Assembly: GCA_007134215.1 (NCBI GenBank)
Contig: SLLG01000087.1
Location: 1 to 50,541, forward strand
Direction of reading: 5' to 3'
Length of the DNA stretch: 50,541 bases
Source: Opitutales bacterium
Lineage (GTDB): Bacteria; Verrucomicrobiota; Verrucomicrobiia; Opitutales; Oceanipulchritudinaceae
The first letter of the stretch is position 1; each line of letters opens with the position of its first letter. This document shows, one piece after another, positions 16,147 to 23,019 of the stretch. The notes below the pieces were generated by a model that did not search any database, was not told the DNA's origin, and saw only the letters and a program-made list of their open reading frames with translations. The translations under genes were made by a program, and so were the position numbers.

Positions 16147-19122
16147 TTAGAGGGAGCGAAGGTAGGCGATCAGCGCTGCGCGCTCTCCGGCGGTCATCGT
16201 GCGGAATTCCTCGCGCGCGCTTTCGGCCTCGCCGCCGTGCCAGAGGATAGCCTCTTCGAGCGTTCGCGCGCGGCCGTCGTGGAGATAGGCTTCTTCGCCG
16301 CCCACGGCTGCCGTGTGGCCGATGTTCCAGAGGGGAGCGGTGCGCCATTCGGAACCGCCTGCCGATCCTTCGGCGAGGTTGTCGGCGAGGTCCGGCCCCA
16401 TGTCGTGGAGGAGAAGGTCGGTGTAGGGGCGGATGGTCTGGTTGCGCAATTCCGCCGCGGGATGGTGCGGGCTGGTGGTCATTTCGCGAACGTGGCACTG
16501 CGCGCAACCCGCGCGGTCGAAGAGTTCGTGCCCGAGAATCGTCTGCGGGTCGTTGAGATCGCGCCGTGCCTGGACGCCCAGCACCGCGATGTAGCGGGTG
16601 AGGTCGTCGAGGTCTTCGTCGTTGAGTTCGGGGACGCCGTATCCGGGGTAGACGGAGGTCGTCACGCCCATGTCGTTGTAGAAAGCGGAGGCGACCTGCT
16701 GGCGCAGGTTGGCGGAGCCGCCCTTGTGGCCGAAGCGACCGAGGCGTGGATCGCCGGTTTCGGGGTCGGTCACGATGCGCGGGCGACCGGAAATGCCGTC
16801 ATTGCTGTCATCGTCGGGATCGGCGAGGCCGAGAATAGTTTCCTCGTCGACGGCTTCGAGAAGGCCGAGGCCGACGAGGGGGCGGGCCATGCGAACGGAG
16901 TAGTATGCGGGCGCCTCGCCCTCGAAGACATATTCCGGCCTGCGGAGTTCGTAGGGTGTTCCGTCGCCGTATTCGCCGCTGATGTAGGTGTAGCCGGAAA
17001 TTCGCACAGTCGCCTCGGCTGAGCCTGTGGTCGACTGCGTCTGAATGGTCTCGCCGAAGACGGGGTGCGGCGTGCCGGAGGCGTCCGCTCCGGCGCGGAT
17101 GACGGCGAAGTGCAGCGGCTCGCCCACGAGCGGCGGGAAAGACCGGCCGTTGTTGACGTGGCATTCCACGCAACTGCGGGCGTTGAATTTCGGACCGAGT
17201 TTGCCGGTCTGTTCGGTGAAGACGGGGTTGCCGGGTTCCGAATGCGCACCGGTCCCGTAATCGGTGTGGTGCAGGCGGCGCCCGAGGAGGAAGGCCTCCG
17301 CGCTCTGCGGAGCGGCGTTGCCGGCGAACTGCTTGAAGAGATGCTCCGGCTCTTGCGTGTAGCGGTAGGGGAGAGTCGTTTCTCCACCGAGCCAGCCTTC
17401 TTCGGGAATGGGATAGGAATCCAGGCGCTCGCCTTGGTTGCTGTAAGGAAGACCGGCGGTCTGGGCCGTTTGCCAGGGCACTATGCCCCGGCCGACGATG
17501 TAAAGCAGGGTGGTGCCGTAGTAATTGGTCCGGCCGTTCGCCGGGCCGTCGAGGAACAGGCTGATTTCCATTTCAATGCGGTCGCCCACCTCCAGCGCGC
17601 GGTTGAACTGGTGGTTTCGGTCAATCGTTACCGAATAGGTGTTGGTCGCCGGATCGATCAGGGACCCCAATGCATTGAAGTGGTATTCGGCAACCGTTCC
17701 CAGTCCACGGAAAAATACCCTGAACTCCGGTTGGCTCAGTGGAACGACGGTCGTGTAGTTGTAGGTGATCGTCGCACCGCCTTTGGCGACGCGGTCGATG
17801 ATTTCCACCCCGAGAGTGCGCTCTTCCCAATAGAAGGGCAGGAAGTGGTCGTAGGCGTCAAAATTGTTCACTGTCACCGTGCCGGTTCCCTCGCGGGCGT
17901 GGCGGTCGCGCGCGCGGTCGCCGATGTAGGTGATGAGGGCTTCTTCGGTTTCTGCCTGTATATCCGGCTCCAGCGGCGTCGACGCGTTGAAGAGCGGAAT
18001 AATGTCAAAAGGTTCGGAGGGACCGCCGGGCTCGCCCGGGTCCGTCGGCTCGCCCGGAGAGCCGATGCGCAGAAAGACGGCGTCCGCGGTCATCGGTACG
18101 ACAACCGACCGCGCGCCGCCCGTGCCGCTGATCACGGGCCCGAACGGGCTCCACGAGGCGGGGTCGCCGGGGTTGCCCGAAACCATGGGCTGGTAGGGAA
18201 CACCGGCGCGGGAGAGCCAGCTGACCTCGAGAACGCGTCCGGTTTCCGGTTCGAGGACATAGGTCTCGCCGGGGCTCGGTTCGTCCGTCGAGGCGAGGGA
18301 TACATCGTCGATGAATACCTCGCCCTCGCCGCCCGCCACCGCCCCGGTGACGAAGCGGAACCGGATGCGCGCGTCGACTGCGGAGGCCGGGGCCGTCAGT
18401 CCGCTCGCACGAACCTCATGCCACGTGTCCGTTGCCGCTGTGAAGTTCACCAGTCCGGTGCCGCCCAGCGCGCCGCCGTCCGCGTTCAACCACTGCAATT
18501 CATACTGCTGGATGTAGCTGGGGCCGACGCTGACCTGCCGCGCGTAAAAAGAAAAGTCGTAGGCCCGGCCGCCGACGACGCCAGAGCCCACCTCCGACAG
18601 GCGCTGTGAGAGCAGACCCTCGTTTGCGGAAGCGCCCTCGTTGACGATGCGCGCCCGCATACTGTAACTGCCTGTGCGCGCCTGTGTGTCGCTGCGCACC
18701 GGTGGTTGCGAAGCAACCGCCGTCCAGTCGTCCGCCGAGGGGCCGGATCCCGCCTCGAAGCCGCCGTTGACGACGACGGAGGGACCCGTTGCGGATCCGG
18801 GCACGGTTTCCAGGACGCGGTAGTGGCGCGGTCCGGATTGGCTGAGGTCAGTGACTGTGAGCGTGCCGCCCGTGCCCGACCGGGCCGCGCCTAGGTTTTG
18901 CCACGGCCCGGATGCCGAAGCCGCCCGTTGCGCCTGGTACATGTGCCCGACCGTTGTCGGCCAGCTCAGGGACTGTCCCGTCCGCGCCTCGGGGACATCC
19001 GTCATTCCCCAGCCCGACGGAACGGGAAGGAAGGCGAGAAGGAAGAGCGAACAAAGGACGCGCGGCGTCGGTTTGCGCGCAGGGGTGGAGAGGGGAGGGC
19101 CTGCGGGGTTAATAAGGTGCAT
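16147..19122 (-). CDS. Secreted fusion of carbohydrate-binding modules and di-haem oxidoreductase (DUF1111-type)
   Basis: 991 aa with an N-terminal hydrophobic export segment (VLCSLFLLAFLPVPSGWG). Residues about 115-275 form a CBM4/9-like beta-sandwich (VVVNGGFEAGSGPSADDWTA, ending VFIDDVSLA). A second beta-rich segment spans about 285-360. An unassigned domain (about 375-590) contains NNFDAYDHFLPFYWEERTLG and NYYGTTLLYIVGRGIVPWQ. The C-terminal part (about 600-991) is a di-haem thiol-oxidoreductase/peroxidase-like domain. It has two CxxCH haem sites, Cys651-x2-Cys654-His655 and Cys873-x2-Cys876-His877, and conserved stretches such as FGHKGGSANLRQQVASAFYND and TAPLWNIGHT. The promoter carries the regional operator, so the protein belongs to the beta-glucan regulon. 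Its reaction is unknown; electron transfer to or from a glycan-active redox step is inference. Confidence 0.85.
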   Translation of the reverse strand: MHLINPAGPPLSTPARKPTPRVLCSLFLLAFLPVPSGWGMTDVPEARTGQSLSWPTTVGHMYQAQRAASASGPWQNLGAARSGTGGTLTVTDLSQSGPRHYRVLETVPGSATGPSVVVNGGFEAGSGPSADDWTAVASQPPVRSDTQARTGSYSMRARIVNEGASANEGLLSQRLSEVGSGVVGGRAYDFSFYARQVSVGPSYIQQYELQWLNADGGALGGTGLVNFTAATDTWHEVRASGLTAPASAVDARIRFRFVTGAVAGGEGEVFIDDVSLASTDEPSPGETYVLEPETGRVLEVSWLSRAGVPYQPMVSGNPGDPASWSPFGPVISGTGGARSVVVPMTADAVFLRIGSPGEPTDPGEPGGPSEPFDIIPLFNASTPLEPDIQAETEEALITYIGDRARDRHAREGTGTVTVNNFDAYDHFLPFYWEERTLGVEIIDRVAKGGATITYNYTTVVPLSQPEFRVFFRGLGTVAEYHFNALGSLIDPATNTYSVTIDRNHQFNRALEVGDRIEMEISLFLDGPANGRTNYYGTTLLYIVGRGIVPWQTAQTAGLPYSNQGERLDSYPIPEEGWLGGETTLPYRYTQEPEHLFKQFAGNAAPQSAEAFLLGRRLHHTDYGTGAHSEPGNPVFTEQTGKLGPKFNARSCVECHVNNGRSFPPLVGEPLHFAVIRAGADASGTPHPVFGETIQTQSTTGSAEATVRISGYTYISGEYGDGTPYELRRPEYVFEGEAPAYYSVRMARPLVGLGLLEAVDEETILGLADPDDDSNDGISGRPRIVTDPETGDPRLGRFGHKGGSANLRQQVASAFYNDMGVTTSVYPGYGVPELNDEDLDDLTRYIAVLGVQARRDLNDPQTILGHELFDRAGCAQCHVREMTTSPHHPAAELRNQTIRPYTDLLLHDMGPDLADNLAEGSAGGSEWRTAPLWNIGHTAAVGGEEAYLHDGRARTLEEAILWHGGEAESAREEFRTMTAGERAALIAYLRSL

Positions 19123-19158
19123 AAGGATGCATAATCATGTCTTTCCAGGACGGAGCAA
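19118..19158 (-). promoter_or_regulatory. Candidate promoter with overlapping operator for the di-haem fusion gene
   Basis: On the minus strand TTGCTC (19153-19158), a 17-nt spacer and ATTATG (19130-19135) precede a perfect inverted repeat TGCAT-AAGG-ATGCA (19118-19131), which overlaps the -10 and the ATG at 19122. The -10 hexamer and spacing are the same as before the GH16 operon. A start site near 19123 would make the message leaderless. Confidence 0.55.
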
Positions 19159-19198
19159 GGGAAAACGGAAGAAAATCAAAAATTTCTCTCTACAGAGA

Positions 19199-19234
19199 GA
19201 AAAATAGGCCGGTACTCCGACAGAGCACCGGCCT
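19199..19234 (-). terminator. Rho-independent terminator of the PEP-CTERM gene
   Basis: Arms AGGCCGGT (19206-19213) and ACCGGCCT (19227-19234) enclose a 13-nt loop. On the minus strand the stem is followed by ATTTTT. It lies 29 bp after the stop of the PEP-CTERM gene. Confidence 0.85.
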
Positions 19235-19262
19235 TGATGATGAAGAGATTGCAGGTAAAGAA

Positions 19263-19892
19263 TTAGGCGCGATTCGCACGGCGGCGCAGAAGAACCAGCC
19301 CGAGCGCGAGCAGGCCGATCAAGGCGGCGTAGGTGGCGGGCTCGGGGATTACGGTGATGTTGTCGACGGCAAAACTACCGCCCGCGTTGGCTACCGGACC
19401 CATTGCAAACTGGAATTGAAGCGTCAGTGTGTCGGTTCCTTCGAAACCTTGGCTGACATTGAATGTCTGCGAGAATTCGGTGAATGTTGTTGTATTGAAG
19501 TTCGGGTGTATGGCACCGAAAAAATTGTTGTTGATTCGTACGTGGATTGCTGTTCCCGGCAGTCCGCTCAGCAACATACCGTCGAAGCCGACCGTAACCA
19601 GGTCGGTTCCGAAGCTCAATCCGCCAACTTCGAGTGTGTAAAACGTGTCGCTGCCCACGCCGCTTGGTGCATCTTCGCCGAGAAAATGCGAGGCAGTCAT
19701 TTCCAGGGATCCGGGCGGGTTTCCGGTTGTGGACGACCATTGAAACGATGACGTGGCCTCAGAACCGCCGGACATTACCCAATCGTTCACGCTGGATGCG
19801 TCATCGAAGGTCTCGGAGAGTATGACCGCGCCGGAGGCGGTAAAGGCGCAGGACAACGCGCCGAAGGTGATGAGGGTTTGGAGTTTTATCAT
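19263..19892 (-). CDS. PEP-CTERM sorting-domain protein in the beta-glucan regulon
   Basis: 209 aa. There is a signal peptide (MIKLQTLITFGALSCAFTASGA) and a beta-sandwich of about 150 residues (AVILSETFDDASSVNDWVMSGG to FAVDNITV). The C-terminus is a classic PEP-CTERM signal: PEP (IPEPATY), a hydrophobic segment (AALIGLLALGLVLL) and an Arg cluster (RRRANRA). Such proteins are cleaved by an exosortase, which is not encoded in this window. The domain resembles carbohydrate-binding jelly rolls, but the family is not certain. The promoter region contains TTGACC and the regional operator, so co-regulation with the glucan genes is likely. It has its own terminator, so it is monocistronic. A truncated paralogue lies directly upstream. 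Confidence 0.88.
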   Translation of the reverse strand: MIKLQTLITFGALSCAFTASGAVILSETFDDASSVNDWVMSGGSEATSSFQWSSTTGNPPGSLEMTASHFLGEDAPSGVGSDTFYTLEVGGLSFGTDLVTVGFDGMLLSGLPGTAIHVRINNNFFGAIHPNFNTTTFTEFSQTFNVSQGFEGTDTLTLQFQFAMGPVANAGGSFAVDNITVIPEPATYAALIGLLALGLVLLRRRANRA

Positions 19893-19964
19893 GTGATATA
19901 GCCTATGTTTGGATTAGGATTTGAGGTTGAGATGCTGAACGCGGCAATCGGGTCCAGTCAATTT

Positions 19965-19993
19965 ATGCAAAACTATGCAGTTGTTAGGGTCAA
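19965..19993 (-). promoter_or_regulatory. Candidate promoter and operator of the PEP-CTERM gene
   Basis: On the minus strand TTGACC (19988-19993) is followed after 17 nt by TTGCAT (19965-19970). The operator-like repeat TGCAA-AACT-ATGCA (19966-19979, one mismatch) overlaps the -10. The leader to the ATG at 19892 would be about 65 nt. Confidence 0.5.
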
Positions 19994-20071
19994 GTAAAAT
20001 TGTTTCTGTCCTTTGGGATTTTTTGATTTTTAATTTTACTAAGTCAAACATGGCCGCATCTGTCGTCGATT

Positions 20072-20350
20072 TTAAGGCGAATCGATGGTTCCGGATGCGG
20101 CGAAGTGGCGGATTGATTTTACCGCTCCGGAACTCAATGTTTTATGTATATGCAGGAAAATACATTTATAAATCTTGGAAAAATGGTACAAAGAGGCCTT
20201 CGTTGTCTCGTTGTCGGGATCGCCGGCGACATTCCACGCGTCGATGCTGGAAGCGGCGTCGAAGGTCTCGGAGAAGATGACGGATTGCGCCGAGACGGAT
20301 AGGGCGCAGGTCACCGCGCCGAGGGTTGTGAGTGACAGGAGTTTCGTAAT
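20072..20350 (-). pseudogene. Truncated paralogue of the PEP-CTERM gene with a lost start codon
   Basis: On the minus strand from 20350 the frame reads (I)TKLLSLTTLGAVTCALSVSAQSVIFSETFDAASSIDAWNVAG. This lines up with MIKLQTLITFGALSCAFTASGAVILSETFDDASSVNDWVMSGG of the intact gene at 19263-19892. The position of the initiator Met holds ATT instead of ATG. Similarity ends after about 50 residues (near 20197); the remaining frame is AT-richer and unlike any protein, and there is no PEP-CTERM signal. An operator-like repeat is still present upstream (20430-20443). I read this as a decayed duplicate, although a rare ATT start or an internal GTG (20314) cannot be excluded. Confidence 0.7.
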
Positions 20351-20429
20351 CTATTGTATTTTTATGTTCGCATTGTTCGTTTTTCGAACCCTTCCCGGAT
20401 ACGTGAGTCGCCTCCCGGAGGATATTGTA

Positions 20430-20443
20430 TGCAAGAATATGCA
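20430..20443. promoter_or_regulatory. Operator-like inverted repeat before the decayed PEP-CTERM paralogue
   Basis: TGCAA-GAAT-ATGCA differs from the perfect repeat by one base and keeps the 4-bp spacer. It sits 80 bp upstream of the lost start codon of the pseudogene, matching the arrangement at the intact gene. Confidence 0.5.
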
Positions 20444-20610
20444 TCATAGAGAGTCAGCAGAAACCCGCATTTTTTCCGTGGCGGAGTTTGTCGGAAGTAT
20501 TTGAGTCATGGCGTTCGGGCCGCTTATTTCCAAGATTTACTCGCTGTGCTATGGCTTTGGCGGCCCCCGCAGGGGCGGTCGGACGTGTGGGATAAATGCC
20601 AATTTATGCC

Positions 20611-20639
20611 TTGACGCCATTTCATACGGAAGTATGCAT
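20611..20639 (+). promoter_or_regulatory. Candidate promoter of the plus-strand GH16-GH149-transporter operon
   Basis: TTGACG (20611-20616), a 17-nt spacer and ATGCAT (20634-20639) form a promoter-like pair. An imperfect inverted repeat CATAC-GGAA-GTATG (20623-20636) overlaps the -10 and includes one ATGCAT half-site of the regional operator. The leader to the ATG at 20694 would be about 48 nt. Confidence 0.45.
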
Positions 20640-20693
20640 CAGGGCCTATCACTAAAGGCCGCCCTCAGGCGGAACCCCGGAAATACGAAACCC

Positions 20694-21608
20694 ATGAGTC
20701 CATTTTTCACCCGGAATCTTCCTCCCGTTATCCGCCGGGCCGCGGTGTTTGCACTGGTGTCGGCGGCGTGCTTCACCGCATCGGTCGCGGCCTTGTCCGA
20801 ATGGCGTCTCGTCTGGTCGGACGAGTTCGAGACGGACGGTTCGCCCGATTCGGCGAAGTGGGGCTACGACTTGGGCACCGGTGCGTCCGTCGGCCTCGTT
20901 GGTTGGGGCAACAATGAGGCACAGTACTATACAGACCGTCCGGAGAACGCGCGTGTCGAGGACGGGATCCTCATCATCGAAGCGCGCCGTGAGCCAATGC
21001 AAAACTCCCAGTACACCTCCGCGCGCATGGTCACGCGTGACCGGGGCGACTGGCTCTACGGGCGGATTGAGGTGCGGGCGAAAATGCCTTACGGGCGGGG
21101 GACGTGGCCGGCCGTTTGGATGCTTCCGACGGACTGGGACTACGGGGGCTGGCCGCACAGCGGCGAAATCGACATCATGGAGCACGTCGGCTTTGACCAT
21201 GGGCGGGTGCACGGCACGGTGCACACGGGCGCTTTCAATCACATGCAGGGCACGCAGCGCGGCGCATCCACGGTGGTGCCCGACCTGCACGAGGCGTTTT
21301 ACACCTACGCCATCGAATGGGATGAGGACCGAATCCGGTGGTTTGTCGACGACGCGGAATACTATGCGTTCGAGCGGCAGGACGAATGGGGCAGTGCGGA
21401 GTGGCCTTTCGACCGGCGCTTCCATCTCATCCTCAACATCGCCATCGGGGGCAACTGGGGCGGTCAGCAGGGCATCGACAACGACATTTTTCCGCAACGC
21501 ATGAAGGTGGAGTATGTGCGGGTCTACGAGGCTGTCGAAGCGGCGGAACCGCAGCCCGTGCGGGGTGCGTGGATCCACTTTTTCAACCCGGCTTACGATG
21601 GCAACTGA
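20694..21608 (+). CDS. Secreted GH16 endo-beta-1,3-glucanase (laminarinase type)
   Basis: 304 aa from the ATG at 20694, chosen because it gives a signal peptide (RRAAVFALVSAACFTASVAA); the longer open frame has no export signal. The catalytic motif GEIDIMEHVG puts the catalytic acidic residues at Glu158, Asp160 and Glu163. Other GH16 laminarinase blocks present are WRLVWSDEFETDG, WGNNEAQYYTDRPENARVEDG, YTSARMVTRDRGDWLYGRIEVRAKMP, WPAVWMLP and FHLILNIAIGGNWGG. It lacks the C-terminal aromatic module of the other GH16. It is the first gene of a four-gene plus-strand operon; the next gene starts 7 nt downstream. The secreted enzyme probably provides oligosaccharides from laminarin-type glucan. 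Confidence 0.93.
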   Translation: MSPFFTRNLPPVIRRAAVFALVSAACFTASVAALSEWRLVWSDEFETDGSPDSAKWGYDLGTGASVGLVGWGNNEAQYYTDRPENARVEDGILIIEARREPMQNSQYTSARMVTRDRGDWLYGRIEVRAKMPYGRGTWPAVWMLPTDWDYGGWPHSGEIDIMEHVGFDHGRVHGTVHTGAFNHMQGTQRGASTVVPDLHEAFYTYAIEWDEDRIRWFVDDAEYYAFERQDEWGSAEWPFDRRFHLILNIAIGGNWGGQQGIDNDIFPQRMKVEYVRVYEAVEAAEPQPVRGAWIHFFNPAYDGN

Positions 21609-21615
21609 GGGAGCC

Positions 21616-22980
21616 ATGCGCCATCCGGTCGATCAGTCCCTTCTCCGCGCCGCGAAGCGCGTTTCCCCGTGGGCGATGGCGGCGGGTTTTGTCTCTGTCG
21701 CGGCGTTGCTTCTCTTTGCCGCAGCGTGCGCACCCGATGCGCGGCCTGCGGCGGAATCCGTCCGCATTGTGCAATCCACCGACGGGCACTTCACACTCCT
21801 GCGCAACGGGGAACCGTTTGTTATGCAGGGCGCGGGCGGGCGCAGCCACATCGACCGGTTGCTTGCCTCCGGGGGCAACACGGTCCGCACATGGGGTATC
21901 GACGACCTCGGGCGTAAAATCGAGGGGAAACCGTTTCTCGACTATATGTACGAGCGCGGACTGGCGGTCCTCGCCGGCATCTGGGTACAGCACGAACGGC
22001 ACGGATTCGACTACACCGATCCGGAGCAGCTGGAGCGGCAGCGCCGCGTCGTGCGTGAGGCGGTGGAGACCTACCGCGATCATCCCGCGATCATCGTTTG
22101 GGGGCTCGGCAATGAAATGGAGGCCTTCCGGGGCGAAGCCGACGACGCTCCGGTGTGGCGCGAGGTCAACATCCTCGCCCGCATCGTGAAGGAGGCGGAC
22201 CCGAACCGCCCGGTCATGACCACGGTGGCGGGCGTGACGCCGGAGAAGGTCGCGAGCGTGATCCGCCATGCGCCGGAAGTCGACATCCTCGGGGTCAACG
22301 CCTACGCGGCGGCCATCCGCACGGGCGAAATACTGAACGAAGCGGGGTGGAACCGGCCCTTTGTCCTCGCCGAGTTCGGCCCGCGCGGGCACTGGGAGGT
22401 GCCGCTCACGCCGTGGGGCGCTCCTGTCGAGCCGACATCGGAGGAGAAAGCGCGGTATTACCTGCGCACCTACGAGACTGTCATGGAAGACGCGGGGGAC
22501 CGCTGTCTCGGAACGTTCGCGTTTCTGTGGGGTCACAAGCAGGAGGTGACGCACACCTGGTATGGCATGTTTCTGCCCTCCGGAGAGAAACTGCCCGCTG
22601 TCGACGTGATGACGTATGCATGGAGCGGACGCTACCCGGAGGTGCGCTGTCCGGTGCTCCGTTCCGTCGACTTCCCTGGAAGCGGGCGCGTTGTTGCACC
22701 CGGAACGCAGTGGGATGTATCGGCGGAAGCCGTCGACCCACAGGGGCTTCCTCTCGAGTTCGCATGGGAGGTTGTCTCCGAGCAGACGGATCCCGCCGTG
22801 GGCGGCGACCGCGAAGAACCGCCCCCGCGGCACCCCGGAGCCATCACCGCCGCCGACGGAAACTCCGCTACCGTGCGTGCTCCGGCCGCGCCCGGTGCAT
22901 ACCGCCTTTTCATTACCGTGCGGAACCCCGGCAACTCCGCCACGGTAGCCAATTTTCCCTTCAAGGTCGGAGAACCTTGA
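21616..22980 (+). CDS. Lipoprotein glycoside hydrolase of clan GH-A (TIM barrel), family not assigned
   Basis: 454 aa. The ATG at 21616 is preceded by a strong Shine-Dalgarno (GAGGGAG). The N-terminus carries a lipoprotein-type signal ending LLFAAAC. The catalytic part begins HFTLLRNGEPFVMQGAGG and HIDRLLASGGNTVRTWGID, much like the GH2 C-terminal TIM barrel. The proposed acid/base Glu is in IVWGLGNEMEAF, and the nucleophile Glu is in FVLAEFGPRGHWE. A C-terminal Ig-like domain follows (VAPGTQWDVSAEAVDPQGLPLEFAWEV to FPFKV). Lying between GH16 and a GH149-type phosphorylase in one operon suggests action on beta-1,3-glucan oligosaccharides. GH158, GH2-like or GH5-like assignment remains open. 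It is probably anchored in the outer or inner membrane, facing the periplasm or the surface. Confidence 0.8.
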   Translation: MRHPVDQSLLRAAKRVSPWAMAAGFVSVAALLLFAAACAPDARPAAESVRIVQSTDGHFTLLRNGEPFVMQGAGGRSHIDRLLASGGNTVRTWGIDDLGRKIEGKPFLDYMYERGLAVLAGIWVQHERHGFDYTDPEQLERQRRVVREAVETYRDHPAIIVWGLGNEMEAFRGEADDAPVWREVNILARIVKEADPNRPVMTTVAGVTPEKVASVIRHAPEVDILGVNAYAAAIRTGEILNEAGWNRPFVLAEFGPRGHWEVPLTPWGAPVEPTSEEKARYYLRTYETVMEDAGDRCLGTFAFLWGHKQEVTHTWYGMFLPSGEKLPAVDVMTYAWSGRYPEVRCPVLRSVDFPGSGRVVAPGTQWDVSAEAVDPQGLPLEFAWEVVSEQTDPAVGGDREEPPPRHPGAITAADGNSATVRAPAAPGAYRLFITVRNPGNSATVANFPFKVGEP

Positions 22981-23019
22981 TCATTCCCCTTATTTTCAAC
23001 GCTTAACACCTTCACTTCA

